From Arcobacter vandammei (lineage in GTDB: Bacteria > Campylobacterota > Campylobacteria > Campylobacterales > Arcobacteraceae): a DNA stretch of 47,325 bases. Below are positions 25,406-34,745 of this stretch, piece by piece. Position 1 is the stretch's first letter. The number at the start of each line of letters is the position of its first letter. The position numbers were made by a program, and so were the translations under genes. The stretch covers positions 1 to 47,325 of the forward strand of contig NZ_JADKPZ010000016.1 in assembly GCF_016106035.1 (NCBI RefSeq), read 5' to 3'. The notes under the pieces were generated by a model. The model was given only the letters and a program-made list of their open reading frames with translations. It did not search any database and had not been told where the DNA came from.

Positions 25406-27848
25406 TCTTAAAAATGAGTTTGAAGTTGCAAAGCAATTTAAGGAAGAATATAAAAATTATTTAATTTCACAAGATATAAAAATAACAAAAGAATTCTTTT
25501 TAAAACAGACAAAAGAGACTGATTATTTTTTACTTAAACTATATAATTTTATTTTAGAAAAACACTTTTTAGATTTTAAACCAACATTAAACCAAATACC
25601 AATTTGTTTTGTTGCCTTAGGCTCTTATGGAAGAGAGCAACTTTGTCTATATTCTGATATTGATATTATGATTTTATACAAAGATATAAAAGCTTACAAT
25701 AGCGAAAAAATCATTGAAAATTTTGTATCTTTTGCTTGGGATTGTGGTTTAAATCTTGGTTTAAAAGTTGTAAAAATAGATGATATTTCAAATATATCAC
25801 TGGAAGATATTACTATAAAAACCTCTCTTTTAGAATCAAGATTTATCTTTGGATCTTTTAACTTATACTCAAATTATGAAAAAATACTTGAAAAAATAAG
25901 GCTTGAAAATCAGAAAACCTTCTTAGAAGAAAAACTTCTTGAACATAAAAATAGACTTCTCAAATACCCTCTTTCAATGCAAGTAAATCTAAAAGATGGA
26001 TACGGTGGAATAAGAGAAGCAAATATGCTTTGGTGGGTAGCAAATGTAGTATTTGGAGTAAAAAAAACAAAATATCTAGTAGGAAAATCTTATAATAAAC
26101 AAGAGTATAGAAACTATAAAAACTCTTTAAATTTTGTATTTCTAACAAGAAATACTTTGCACTTTATAGCCCAAAAAAAATTAGATATTATAACTTATGA
26201 TATTTTGCCAAAACTAAGTTTGGCTATGAATTTTCAAAATGAATTTTTATTTATGAAAAGCCTTTTTCAAGCTCTTCATACTATTCATAATTTTAGTTCA
26301 AATATGGTAAAAAAACTATCTTCTAGTATATTTTTTGATAAAGAAAGCATAAAAAAACTAAAAAATTATAGATTTAAGAAAAATATTTATATCTATGAAG
26401 ATACCGTTTTTACACCAATAAATAGAAAAAGTATAGGACTAAAAGCCCTTTTAAAAGAGCTTTTAAATCTTCCTAAAGATATAAAAAATTTTGATAGAAC
26501 TTATATATATTTTGCAAGTAAAACAAAAATAGAAGAGATAGATAAAAAACAGCTTTTTAATCTTTTATCTGATACTAATTTATATATTTTTTTAAAACTT
26601 TTATACAATACAAATCTTATAAATTTTGTAATTCCTAGCTTCAAACAAATTACAAATCTTGCTCAATTTGATGGTTTTCATATTCATCCTGTTGATATTC
26701 ACACTTTAAATACTTTAAAATTTTCATACAATATAGAAGATGTTTTTGTAAAAAATTTATATAAAAAATTTACAAATGAACAAAAAATAATGCTTAGGCT
26801 TTTGTGTCTATTTCACGATATTGGAAAAGGTAGAAAAACTGATCATCATATTTTAGGTGAGATGATTTTTAAGAGATTTTTAAAATATTTAAATTTTGAT
26901 GAAGAGTTTATAAAAACTGCTACAACCATAGTAAAGTATCACAATCAAATGTCAAAAACAGCATCAACAGAAGATATTTATTCTCAAAAAACTGTATTAA
27001 ATTTTATTGGTCTTTTTAGAAATATAAAAGAGATTGAGCTTTTATATGTTTTAACATATTGCGATATAAGTGCTGTTGATAAAAAATATTTTACCTCATC
27101 AATATCAAAATTACTTTTTGAGCTTTACAATCAAAGTATTTTGGCATTTTCAAATAAAGATTTAATAAAAGAGAGTTCAAGAAGAGCTGTAAGATTAAAT
27201 AAAATTAAAACTTTTGAAAAGTATCAAAAACTTCCAAATTCAATAAAAAGAAAAATACCTCAAATAGCTTCAAACCAAATATTTTTAAGGCTCAAAAGTG
27301 AAGATATTTTGGATATTGCAATCAAATCAAAAGATGTTGAAACATATATTTTTAAAATTATAAATGATGAGTATTTGAAGCTTAGAATTATTAGAAAAAT
27401 ACCTTTAAATCTTGGTTATTTGCTTGGAAAATTACAATATTTAGATATGAATAGTATGAATATTTTTAAACTTTATGATGAGAAAAAAGCCTTTGAAATC
27501 TCATTTTCAAAACCAGCTTTAGAAGAAGAACTCTATTTAATAGAGGAAATTATTAACTCATCTTTTGATATGAGCAAATCTATAAATTTGAAAAAACCAA
27601 TGATTTTAAAAAATGATATAAAAATCGACCTAAATCATAGTGATACTTTAGCTTCAATGAAGATAAATACAAAAGACCAAAAAGGGCTTTTTGCCTATAT
27701 TGCAAAGGTTTTTGATGATTATAATATTGATATTGAAAGTGCAAAACTTATTACAACAAAGGGTTTTACAAAAGATTTACTACTTATAGAAAAGAATAAA
27801 AATTTTCACCAAAATATTGCAACAATCTTAGAAATTCTTACAAGCTAA
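25395..27848 (+). CDS. glnD: [Protein-PII] uridylyltransferase / uridylyl-removing enzyme
   Basis: Bifunctional nitrogen sensor that uridylylates P-II at low glutamine and removes UMP at high glutamine. The 817-residue protein has the nucleotidyltransferase motif 'GSYGREQLCLYSDIDIMIL' at residues 76-94, an HD phosphohydrolase domain with 'LFHDIGKGRKTDHH' near 471-484, a degenerate first ACT-like segment near 660-700, and a clear last ACT domain beginning at 'DQKGLFAYIAKVFDDYNI' near 760. It is slightly shorter than the 890-residue enteric protein. The start is a TTG overlapping the ankyrin gene. P-II with Tyr51 is encoded about 3.4 kb away on the other strand. Confidence 0.93.
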   Translation: MHNNLKNEFEVAKQFKEEYKNYLISQDIKITKEFFLKQTKETDYFLLKLYNFILEKHFLDFKPTLNQIPICFVALGSYGREQLCLYSDIDIMILYKDIKAYNSEKIIENFVSFAWDCGLNLGLKVVKIDDISNISLEDITIKTSLLESRFIFGSFNLYSNYEKILEKIRLENQKTFLEEKLLEHKNRLLKYPLSMQVNLKDGYGGIREANMLWWVANVVFGVKKTKYLVGKSYNKQEYRNYKNSLNFVFLTRNTLHFIAQKKLDIITYDILPKLSLAMNFQNEFLFMKSLFQALHTIHNFSSNMVKKLSSSIFFDKESIKKLKNYRFKKNIYIYEDTVFTPINRKSIGLKALLKELLNLPKDIKNFDRTYIYFASKTKIEEIDKKQLFNLLSDTNLYIFLKLLYNTNLINFVIPSFKQITNLAQFDGFHIHPVDIHTLNTLKFSYNIEDVFVKNLYKKFTNEQKIMLRLLCLFHDIGKGRKTDHHILGEMIFKRFLKYLNFDEEFIKTATTIVKYHNQMSKTASTEDIYSQKTVLNFIGLFRNIKEIELLYVLTYCDISAVDKKYFTSSISKLLFELYNQSILAFSNKDLIKESSRRAVRLNKIKTFEKYQKLPNSIKRKIPQIASNQIFLRLKSEDILDIAIKSKDVETYIFKIINDEYLKLRIIRKIPLNLGYLLGKLQYLDMNSMNIFKLYDEKKAFEISFSKPALEEELYLIEEIINSSFDMSKSINLKKPMILKNDIKIDLNHSDTLASMKINTKDQKGLFAYIAKVFDDYNIDIESAKLITTKGFTKDLLLIEKNKNFHQNIATILEILTS

Positions 27849-27904
27849 ACTTCTTATTAAAACTACTTGTAATTTTTGGTAAATATAATTTAACCTTTTT
27901 TAGA

Positions 27905-27910
27905 TATAAT
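27905..27910 (+). promoter_or_regulatory. Promoter -10 element for the dicarboxylate/amino-acid symporter gene
   Basis: TATAAT on the plus strand in 'TAGATATAATTTAAT', 30 nt before the TTG start at 27941. A second TATAAT at 27884-27889 is an alternative. Confidence 0.4.
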
Positions 27911-27940
27911 TTAATCTTATTCAAAAAAAGGACGCAAACT

Positions 27941-29257
27941 TTGGAAGAATCAATTAAGAAAAGAAAATGGGTGGACTATACTTTAAAAAGTCTAGCCTTT
28001 TGGGTTATTCTTGGAATAATCGCAGGAATTATCGTAGGTTATATAAATCCTACTCTAGGAGTTGAAGCAAAACCTGGAATTGACTGGTTTATTAAAATCT
28101 TAAAGTGGCTTGTTGGACCAATTATTTTTCTTACAATTATTTATGGAATTGTAAGTCTTGAAAACTTAAAAGAGCTTGGAAGCCTTGGATTTAAGGCATT
28201 TATCTATTTTGAGATTGTAAGTACTTTTGCTTTGGCTATTGGTGTTATTTTTGGAAACTGGTTTAGACCAGGAGATGGAATGAACTTGGATGTTTCAGCA
28301 CTTGATGCAAAAAGTGTAGAAAAATATACAAGTGTAGATCCAGATAAGGTTGGAGATATTTGGGAGATTATGAAAAATGCAATTCCAACAGACCCAATAA
28401 CTCCATTTTTAACAGGTCAAACTCTACAAGTTTTAGTTATGGCTTTAACAATAGCAGTTTTAGTATCTTTATTTGGTGGGAAACATAAACCAAAAATTTT
28501 AAAACCAGTTGAAGTTGCACAAAACTTTTTCTTTAAAATTCTAGTTTTTATTATGTGGTTCTCTCCACTTGCAAGTTTTAGTGCTATGGCATTTTTAATT
28601 GGTAAATTTGGTATAGGTTCACTTATTCAAATGGGTAGTTTACTTCTTGTTATGCTTGTTTCTGTTTTGGCATTTGTTTTTGTTATTTTAGGAATTATTA
28701 CAGCTTTCTTTAAAATTAATATCTTTAAATTTATGAGATATATTCAAAAAGAGGTTCTTATTGTATTTGCTACAAGTTCAAGTGAATCAGCACTTGCACC
28801 ACTTATGAGAAGACTTGAAGCTGCTGGGGTTAATAAATCTGTTACTGGTTTAGTTTTACCAACAGGTTATTCATTTAATCTTGATTGTACAAATATATAT
28901 CTTGCTTTATCAATAATATTCTTATCACAAGCATTTAATCTTCCTTTAACTATTGAACAACAACTATTTATAATTGTTATTTTAATGCTTACATCAAAAG
29001 GAGCTGTTGGAGTTACTGGTAGTGGATTTATAGTTCTTGCTGGAACACTTGGTGCTATGGGTGGAGCTATTCCTATGGTTACTGTTGCTGTTTTACTTGG
29101 AGTTGATAAATTTATGAGTGAATTAAGAGCCGTTGGAAATCTTTGTGGAAATGCAGTTGCAGCTGTTGTTGTAGGTGTTTGGGATAAAAAAGTAGATATG
29201 GAAAAATTCAAATATGCTTTAGATAACCCAAATAAAATAGAGAGTTCTATTGGTTAA
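27941..29257 (+). CDS. Dicarboxylate/amino acid:cation symporter (DAACS family)
   Basis: A 438-residue inner-membrane carrier related to GltP and DctA, importing glutamate/aspartate or C4-dicarboxylates with protons or sodium. Family marks are 'FIKILKWLVGPIIFLTIIYG', 'VLIVFATSSSESALAPLMRR' (the serine-rich hairpin loop), 'GYSFNLDCTNIYLALSIIFL' (the usual NxDGT is here NLDCT) and 'KGAVGVTGSGFIVLAGTL'. The start is TTG with AAAGGA upstream. The C-terminal substrate motif resembles dicarboxylate carriers, but the exact substrate cannot be decided. A long bidirectional terminator follows. Confidence 0.92.
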   Translation: MEESIKKRKWVDYTLKSLAFWVILGIIAGIIVGYINPTLGVEAKPGIDWFIKILKWLVGPIIFLTIIYGIVSLENLKELGSLGFKAFIYFEIVSTFALAIGVIFGNWFRPGDGMNLDVSALDAKSVEKYTSVDPDKVGDIWEIMKNAIPTDPITPFLTGQTLQVLVMALTIAVLVSLFGGKHKPKILKPVEVAQNFFFKILVFIMWFSPLASFSAMAFLIGKFGIGSLIQMGSLLLVMLVSVLAFVFVILGIITAFFKINIFKFMRYIQKEVLIVFATSSSESALAPLMRRLEAAGVNKSVTGLVLPTGYSFNLDCTNIYLALSIIFLSQAFNLPLTIEQQLFIIVILMLTSKGAVGVTGSGFIVLAGTLGAMGGAIPMVTVAVLLGVDKFMSELRAVGNLCGNAVAAVVVGVWDKKVDMEKFKYALDNPNKIESSIG

Positions 29258-29261
29258 GTTA

Positions 29262-29294
29262 ATATTGCTTTGAGATTTAATCTCAAAGCAATAT
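29262..29294. terminator. Bidirectional terminator between the symporter and the small ankyrin gene
   Basis: A perfect 15-bp stem (ATATTGCTTTGAGAT / ATCTCAAAGCAATAT) with a TTA loop lies exactly between the two convergent stop codons. Confidence 0.8.
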
Positions 29295-29765
29295 CTATCT
29301 TTTTAATAAATCTTTTGCACAATTTCCCATAAAATCCTCAAGTTCCACATTTGCACCATTTACAAGCAGATAATCTCTACTTCTTCTTTTGTTATACAAA
29401 ATAGAGTAAATCAAAGCTGAACTACCTATTTCATCAAGAGAATCTATATCTAAACCGCATTTTAGTAGTATCTCAATAGCTTTTGTATCGTCTAAACAAA
29501 CAGAAAAGTTAAGTGCATTTAGGTGAAAATTTACTTGAGAGCTAACTCTTAAATCAAACAAATCTCTAATATATTCATATCTTTTATTTAAAATCGCAAA
29601 ATATAAGATATTTCTTCCCTTACAATCTCTATAGTTAATATCTAAGATATTTAACCTAAATAGTTTTATAATAGTTTCCCACTGATTTGCAGCAAGTAAT
29701 CCATCAAAAACATCTTTTGAATCCTTAAGACTTAGTTTGTTGCTTAAAAGAATATTGTTACACAA
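29295..29765 (-). CDS. Small ankyrin-repeat protein under a Fur-like box
   Basis: A 156-residue protein with about four ankyrin repeats, e.g. 'GRNILYFAILNKRYEYIRDL' and 'GSSALIYSILYNKRRSRDYL', and no signal peptide. It starts at a TTG with AAGGA 6 nt upstream. The size and Fur control recall the ankyrin protein encoded next to catalase in Campylobacter jejuni (Cj1386), which helps deliver haem to KatA; here no catalase gene is adjacent, so this is only a suggestion. A near-consensus Fur box lies about 20 nt upstream, implying repression when iron is plentiful. Confidence 0.85.
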   Translation of the reverse strand: MCNNILLSNKLSLKDSKDVFDGLLAANQWETIIKLFRLNILDINYRDCKGRNILYFAILNKRYEYIRDLFDLRVSSQVNFHLNALNFSVCLDDTKAIEILLKCGLDIDSLDEIGSSALIYSILYNKRRSRDYLLVNGANVELEDFMGNCAKDLLKR

Positions 29766-29785
29766 AGTTTTTCCTTTTTAGAAAT

Positions 29786-29804
29786 GATAATGAGTATCAT
29801 AATA
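29786..29804 (-). promoter_or_regulatory. Fur box
   Basis: GATAATGAGTATCATAATA on the plus strand matches the 19-bp Fur consensus GATAATGATAATCATTATC at 15 positions. It is 21 nt upstream of the small ankyrin gene's start codon and overlaps the region where its promoter should be. Confidence 0.65.
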
Positions 29805-29863
29805 TATCAAAGATTAAAATTTATTTAAATTTTAACCTTTTTTAAAAGAAATATGAAAAAAAA

Positions 29864-30898
29864 CTATTTTAAATTACCAGAATATTTTTTCAGTAAGAAC
29901 ATAATAGATATAAATAGGCTAACTAATGCAGGTCCAATAATCATTCCCCAAAAACCAAATGTTGAAAGCCCTGCAACTATTGCAAAGAAGATTATTAAAG
30001 AGTTTATTTTTGTTGGTGTTTTTACAACTTTTTTATTTATGTAGTTTATGATTAGTGGTTTTATAAAAGTATCTGCTATTAAAGAGATAACAATTATTGA
30101 GTATAAAGCTATTGCTATTGCATTTGTAATTGAACCTGTTGTTCCTTCATAAATTGCAAGTGGTAACCACATAATAACTCCACCAATAACTGGAATTAAA
30201 GATGCAAAACCATATAAAACTCCAAATAAAAGGGCATCATATCCAAAGAATTTAAGGAAAACCCCAAACAAGAAACCTTCAAAAATAGCAGTTACCAAAA
30301 TAGAGTAAAAAACTACACTCATAACACTTGAAGATTCATTAAAAAGAATATTTGCATCATCATTTTTTATAGGAATTAACTCTTTTACAAATTTTGCTAT
30401 TTTTGTTGAATATAGTGTAAAGAAGAAGAAAAATATTAAAATCATAATCATATCAAACATAAATTTTGCAGAATTCTTACCCAAAAATGTACTTATTGAT
30501 ACAATTTGCTGAACACTCTTTCCTATATCAATTTGAGAAATAATATTTTTAAAAAAATCATTTAAAAATGGAAACTCTATAATTATCCCATTTACTATCT
30601 CTTTTGATTCATTTAAATTGTTTATGAGTAATGTTTGATCTACTTGATTAAAAAATGTTGCAAAAGAGATTATGCAATACAAAATAGGAATAAAAAATAG
30701 TGCTGTCATTCCCAAAGTAATCGATACTGTAGCCAATACTCTATTTTTTAAATTTCTCTCTATTTTCAAAGTTAATGAACTAGTCGAAATTGTAAGCAGA
30801 ATTGAAACAATTATTGCTTTTAAAAATGGATTAAATAGTTCTACCAAAAAAAATAGTAAAACTAAAGCAAGTGCTATTAAAAAATATGCTGGTTTCAA
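29864..30898 (-). CDS. AI-2E family transporter (PerM/YdiK/TqsA-like permease)
   Basis: A 344-residue membrane protein with about eight transmembrane segments. The family signature near the C-terminus, '[20 protein letters not shown]' followed by '[22 protein letters not shown]' (given here in part for recognition), matches the 'a.l.fiP.iG' and 'v..Pl.....v..hP' blocks. Members include TqsA, an exporter of autoinducer-2, and Na+/H+ antiporters, so the name does not fix the substrate. Its ATG overlaps the ruvB stop by 4 nt, placing it third in a panB-ruvB-permease operon. Confidence 0.85.
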   Translation of the reverse strand: MKPAYFLIALALVLLFFLVELFNPFLKAIIVSILLTISTSSLTLKIERNLKNRVLATVSITLGMTALFFIPILYCIISFATFFNQVDQTLLINNLNESKEIVNGIIIEFPFLNDFFKNIISQIDIGKSVQQIVSISTFLGKNSAKFMFDMIMILIFFFFFTLYSTKIAKFVKELIPIKNDDANILFNESSSVMSVVFYSILVTAIFEGFLFGVFLKFFGYDALLFGVLYGFASLIPVIGGVIMWLPLAIYEGTTGSITNAIAIALYSIIVISLIADTFIKPLIINYINKKVVKTPTKINSLIIFFAIVAGLSTFGFWGMIIGPALVSLFISIMFLLKKYSGNLK

Positions 30899-31923
30899 AA
30901 TAAGCTTCCTTGCTCATCATCAAATTTTTGTTTTGGTGGAGTTAATCTAAACATCTCATAAGATTTTATACTAGCAACTCTTCCCCTTGCAGTTCTTTCT
31001 ATATATCCATTTGCTAGTAAATAAGGCTCTATTGCATCTTCTATTGTGCCTTCATCTTCACTTAAAGCTGCAGCTATAGTTGAAAGTCCCATTGGTTTTC
31101 CTCTATTTGAAATAAGAAGCTCAAGAAGATTTATATCCATCTCATCAAAACCATTTTCATTTATTCCTAGCTCATTTAGTGCATATTGGCAAGTTTTTAA
31201 AACTATTGATTTATCCCCAGCAACTTGTGAGAAATCTCTCACTCTTCTTAAAAGTCTTAAAGCAACTCTAGGAGTTCCTCTGCTTCTTTGCGACATCTCT
31301 AAAGCTGCATCATTTTCACAAACAATTCCTAGTTTTATTGATGCTTTTTGAATGATTTTTGCTAGTTCTTCGTGTGTATAAAACTGCATTCTAAAGTGCA
31401 TTCCAAATCTCTCTCTAAGCGGATTTGAAAGCATTCCAGCTCTTGTTGTTGCACCAATTAGTGTAAATCTTGGTAAATCAATTTTTACAGTTTGAGCTGC
31501 AGGTCCACTACCAATAATTATATCAAGCCTATAATCTTCCATCGCTGGATATAAAATCTCTTCAACAGCAGGGCTTAAACGGTGAATTTCATCTATAAAT
31601 AAAATATCTCCCTCTTCAAGGTTTGTTAAAATTGCTGCTAAATCTCCGCTTTTTTCAATCATGGGTCCTGCTGTTACCTTGATATTCGTATTCATCTCAT
31701 TTGAGATTAAATATGAAAGAGTTGTCTTTCCTAATCCTGGAGGTCCATAAAAAAGTATATGGTCAAGTGCTTCAGCTCTTTTTTTAGATGCATCAATAAA
31801 AACTCTTAAGTTTTTTTTGATTTTCTCTTGCCCTATATAATCATCCCAATTTGAAGGTCTTAAGCTTTGTTCACTGTTTTCTTCTTCAAAAGATACAGTT
31901 TCTACTTCAACTAATCTTTGCAT
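30895..31923 (-). CDS. ruvB: Holliday junction branch migration ATPase RuvB
   Basis: Hexameric AAA+ motor that drives branch migration of Holliday junctions with RuvA during recombination repair. The 342-residue protein has '[19 protein letters not shown]', Walker A '[18 protein letters not shown]', Walker B '[11 protein letters not shown]', sensor 1 '[12 protein letters not shown]', the arginine-finger region 'NPLRERFGM' and a C-terminal winged helix with 'RTARGRVA'. It overlaps panB by one base and the permease gene by 4 nt, so the three are cotranscribed. Confidence 0.97.
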   Translation of the reverse strand: MQRLVEVETVSFEEENSEQSLRPSNWDDYIGQEKIKKNLRVFIDASKKRAEALDHILFYGPPGLGKTTLSYLISNEMNTNIKVTAGPMIEKSGDLAAILTNLEEGDILFIDEIHRLSPAVEEILYPAMEDYRLDIIIGSGPAAQTVKIDLPRFTLIGATTRAGMLSNPLRERFGMHFRMQFYTHEELAKIIQKASIKLGIVCENDAALEMSQRSRGTPRVALRLLRRVRDFSQVAGDKSIVLKTCQYALNELGINENGFDEMDINLLELLISNRGKPMGLSTIAAALSEDEGTIEDAIEPYLLANGYIERTARGRVASIKSYEMFRLTPPKQKFDDEQGSLF

Positions 31924-32732
31924 TAATATTCTTCTTTAATGCTTGGAAAACTTTGATTTTGTACATCTTCTCTATATTGATTTACAGCATTTTTAACAAG
32001 TTCTGCACCGTTTAAATAGTGTCTTACAAATTTTGGTTTAAACTCTTCAAAAAAGCCTAGCATATCAGACCAAACTAAAACTTGCCCATCTGTGTCTTTT
32101 CCAGCACCTATTCCAATAGTTGGTATTTTTACACTTTGAGAGATTTTTTTTGCAACATCACTTAGGACACCTTCAATAACAATAGCAAAAGCTCCAGCTT
32201 TTTCAACTGCAAGTGCATCACGAATTAACTGTTCTTCATCTTCTTTTGTTTTTCCTCTTACTTTATAACCACCCTCACTTCTTACATATTGTGGCATAAG
32301 TCCAATATGTGCCATAACGGCTATTGAGTTGCTAGTTAAATGCTTAATTATTTCAGCTTTATCTTCACCACCCTCTATTTTAACGGCACTTGCATTTGTA
32401 TCTTGATAAACTTTTGCACAGTTTTTTAGTGCAATATCTTTATTTATATAAGTTGCAAATGGCATATCTGTAATCACAAAAGCATCTTTTGCCCCTGCAC
32501 AAACAGCTTTTGTGTGGTAAATCATCTGCTCTAAAGTGGCACTTAAAGTATCATTTTCTCCAGCAAAACTCATATTTAAACTATCACCAACCAAAATCAT
32601 ATCAGCACTATTTTTAAACAAATTCGCAAATAGTGCATCATAGGCTGTAATAACTGTTAATTTGTACTTATTTTTAGCCTCTTTTATCTTTGTTATATTC
32701 ATTTTTTCAAAATTGTGTTTAATTATACTCAT
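31923..32732 (-). CDS. panB: 3-methyl-2-oxobutanoate hydroxymethyltransferase
   Basis: First committed step of pantothenate synthesis, adding a hydroxymethyl group from methylene-tetrahydrofolate to ketoisovalerate. The 269-residue enzyme has '[13 protein letters not shown]', '[15 protein letters not shown]' with the Mg-binding Asp, 'DMPFATY', 'AVKIEGGED', 'MAHIGLMPQ' and '[20 protein letters not shown]'. The ATG at 32732 has AGGA upstream. It leads a panB-ruvB-permease operon and diverges from trpA across 101 bp. panC is about 15 kb away. Confidence 0.96.
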   Translation of the reverse strand: MSIIKHNFEKMNITKIKEAKNKYKLTVITAYDALFANLFKNSADMILVGDSLNMSFAGENDTLSATLEQMIYHTKAVCAGAKDAFVITDMPFATYINKDIALKNCAKVYQDTNASAVKIEGGEDKAEIIKHLTSNSIAVMAHIGLMPQYVRSEGGYKVRGKTKEDEEQLIRDALAVEKAGAFAIVIEGVLSDVAKKISQSVKIPTIGIGAGKDTDGQVLVWSDMLGFFEEFKPKFVRHYLNGAELVKNAVNQYREDVQNQSFPSIKEEY

Positions 32733-32792
32733 ATTAAAAATCCTAAATTCAATTAGTTTTGATTATAGCCAAAAATATATTTTAATTCGGTT

Positions 32793-32812
32793 TTGGATAA
32801 AATCTATCCAAT
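32793..32812 (+). promoter_or_regulatory. Candidate aromatic-amino-acid operator upstream of trpA
   Basis: The box TTGGATAAAATCTATCCAAT contains a 7-bp inverted repeat (TTGGATA-N5-TATCCAA). It is 18 of 20 identical to the box before aroF at 8154-8173 and, like it, ends 21 nt before the start codon. The inner TAAAAT could be the -10 element of the trpA promoter. Confidence 0.5.
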
Positions 32813-32833
32813 TTAAAAAATAGGATTATTATT

Positions 32834-33574
32834 TTGAAAAAATTAGTTGCATATATTACTACTTCTTTCCCAAACAACGAATTTACAATAGATTTAGCAT
32901 ACTCTTTAAAAGATAGTGGAGTTGATACTCTTGAACTAGGAGTTCCTTTCTCTGATCCTGTTGCTGATGGTCCAGTTATTGAAAAAGCAAACTTACTTGC
33001 ATTAAAACAAGGTTTTAAATTAGAAGATTTATTCTATGTTTCGCAAAAAATCGCAAAAGATGTAGATACTTTATGGATGGGGTATATGAACCCATTTTAT
33101 CACTATGGAATGGAAGAGTTTTTGAAAAAAGCAGAAGAGTTTGGTGTATCTGGAACAATCATTCCTGACCTTCCTTTTGAAATGGCACAAAAATATGAGC
33201 CACTTTTTAAAAAATACAACAAAACAAATATAACTTTTGTAGCACCAACAAGCCCAAAAGATAGAATAAAAATGCTAGTAGAAAACTCTCAAAAATTTAT
33301 CTATATGGTTGCTTATGCTGGAATTACAGGAAGTGGTAAAAGTGAAGATTTAAGCTCAATTATTAGTAGTGTAAAAGAGTTTACAAATACTCCTTTATAT
33401 ATTGGTTTTGGGGTAGATGAAAAAACTTGTCAAGAAAAATCAAAAAATGTTGATGGTGTGATTGTTGGAAGTGCTTTTGTAAAACATCTACTAGATGATA
33501 GTTTAAACAATAATGAAAAAATTAAAAAAATATCTTCTCTTGCAAAAGAGATTAAAGATAAGATAAATAGCTAA
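32834..33574 (+). CDS. trpA: Tryptophan synthase alpha chain
   Basis: Cleaves indole-3-glycerol phosphate to indole, which passes to the beta subunit TrpB. The 246-residue TIM barrel starts at a TTG (MKKLVAYITTSFPN) with TAGGA upstream, and shows 'DTLELGVPFSDPVADGPVIE' with both catalytic acids (Glu in LELG, Asp in DPVADGP), 'GTIIPDLPFE', 'FVAPTSP', 'YMVAYAGITG' and 'GFGVDEK'. trpB is not adjacent, so trpA is separated from the rest of the trp genes here. It is followed immediately by bpt. A palindromic box shared with aroF precedes it. Confidence 0.96.
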   Translation: MKKLVAYITTSFPNNEFTIDLAYSLKDSGVDTLELGVPFSDPVADGPVIEKANLLALKQGFKLEDLFYVSQKIAKDVDTLWMGYMNPFYHYGMEEFLKKAEEFGVSGTIIPDLPFEMAQKYEPLFKKYNKTNITFVAPTSPKDRIKMLVENSQKFIYMVAYAGITGSGKSEDLSSIISSVKEFTNTPLYIGFGVDEKTCQEKSKNVDGVIVGSAFVKHLLDDSLNNNEKIKKISSLAKEIKDKINS

Positions 33575-34312
33575 ATGCATATTTTTAATCAAGATTTAGA
33601 GTTTTTTGAAGAAAATCGTACTTGCTCATATTTTAGTGATGAAATATCAGATATGAGGTATCAATACCTTAATAATTGTGATATTGAAGATTATCAAAAA
33701 AAGCTAGAACGAGGTTGGAGAAGATTTGGGAAAATCCATTTTGTACCAGAGTGTAAATCTTGTACAAAATGTGTATCTATGAGAATTGATGTAAAAAATT
33801 TTGAATTCTCAAAATCTCAAAAAAGAGTTTTAAACAAAAATAAAGATACAAAACTATACATAAGACCACCAAGTGTTACAAAAGAGCATTTAAAACTTTA
33901 TGATAAATATCATAGTTTTATGAATGAAAAAAAAGCTTGGCCATATAGCCCTATTGAAGTTAATGACTATATAAAATCTTATGTAGATGGAAATACAGAA
34001 TTTGCAAAAGAGTTTTTATATGTAAGAGACAACAATCTAATAGGTGTTGCCTTAGTAGATGTTTTACCTGAATCTATCTCCGCTATATACTGTTTTTATG
34101 ACCATGATTATGACTATTTATCTATTGGTAAATTTTCTATTTTAAGCCAAATAAAAATAGCTAAGGAGTTAGATATTCCATACATTTATTTAGGATATTG
34201 GATAGATAAACATCACTCTATGGGATATAAAGAGGAATATAAACCTTTTGAAATCTTAAAAAATCGTGCAAATTTTAATCAAGTAGCTATTTGGGAAAAA
34301 TATAAACATTGA
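33575..34312 (+). CDS. bpt: Aspartate/glutamate leucyltransferase (N-end rule)
   Basis: Transfers leucine from Leu-tRNA to proteins with N-terminal Asp or Glu, marking them for ClpS/ClpAP degradation. The 245-residue protein has the ATE_N domain with 'ENRTCSYFSDEISDMRYQYL', 'RGWRRFGKIHF' and the cysteine cluster 'CKSCTKCVSMRI', and the ATE_C domain with 'SAIYCFYDHDYDYLSIGKFS' and 'YLGYWIDKHHSMGYKEEYKP'. It starts directly after the trpA stop and is cotranscribed with it. The name follows Bpt-type enzymes; substrate choice within the family (Leu versus Arg) is inferred. Confidence 0.92.
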   Translation: MHIFNQDLEFFEENRTCSYFSDEISDMRYQYLNNCDIEDYQKKLERGWRRFGKIHFVPECKSCTKCVSMRIDVKNFEFSKSQKRVLNKNKDTKLYIRPPSVTKEHLKLYDKYHSFMNEKKAWPYSPIEVNDYIKSYVDGNTEFAKEFLYVRDNNLIGVALVDVLPESISAIYCFYDHDYDYLSIGKFSILSQIKIAKELDIPYIYLGYWIDKHHSMGYKEEYKPFEILKNRANFNQVAIWEKYKH

Positions 34313-34391
34313 TTAGAATCTACTTTAACTTATTGTTGTTTTTATAAAATAAATTAGAAAAGTTTAAATAGAATTAAAAAAATAATTAGGA

Positions 34392-34742
34392 ATGAAAATG
34401 ATAAAATATTTGATTTTACCTTTATTTGCAATCTCACTTTTTGCAATTGAAAGTGAAAAAAGTATTGAATATAACCCAAAAGTTGAATGCTTAGTTTTAG
34501 AAGATGAAAATTCGATTTTATGTAAATTTGAAGTAATAATTGACCCAGCAGAAGACCAAACAATCTCTATAAAATGGATAAATCCAAATGAAGAGATAAG
34601 CAGAACAAGAGATATAGTAGTTCCTGCAGGAGATAGTTCAGCTTATGATTTTAGATACCTTGATGGAAGGGAAAAAGGTATTTGGAATTTTAAAATAATT
34701 TATAATGATAGAGAGTACTCAAATAGCTTTGAGATTAAATAA
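34392..34742 (+). CDS. Small secreted protein of unknown function
   Basis: I do not recognise the family. The product has 116 residues with a clear signal peptide (MKMIKYLILPLFAISLFA), so it is exported to the periplasm. The mature part looks all-beta and acidic, with 'ISIKWINPNEEISRTRDIVV' and a terminal 'GIWNFKIIYNDREYS' typical of an immunoglobulin-like strand pattern. A single cysteine pair ('ECLVLEDENSILCKF') may form a disulfide. It has its own ATG with AGGA upstream, 79 nt after bpt, and converges on the last gene of the arsenic operon. Confidence 0.75.
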   Translation: MKMIKYLILPLFAISLFAIESEKSIEYNPKVECLVLEDENSILCKFEVIIDPAEDQTISIKWINPNEEISRTRDIVVPAGDSSAYDFRYLDGREKGIWNFKIIYNDREYSNSFEIK

Positions 34743-34745
34743 TTT

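Noticed and set aside
29814-29835. Terminator of the AI-2E permease gene
   Set aside because: TTAAAATTT-ATTT-AAATTTTAA is a 9-bp inverted repeat but made only of A and T; such repeats are common by chance in this genome.
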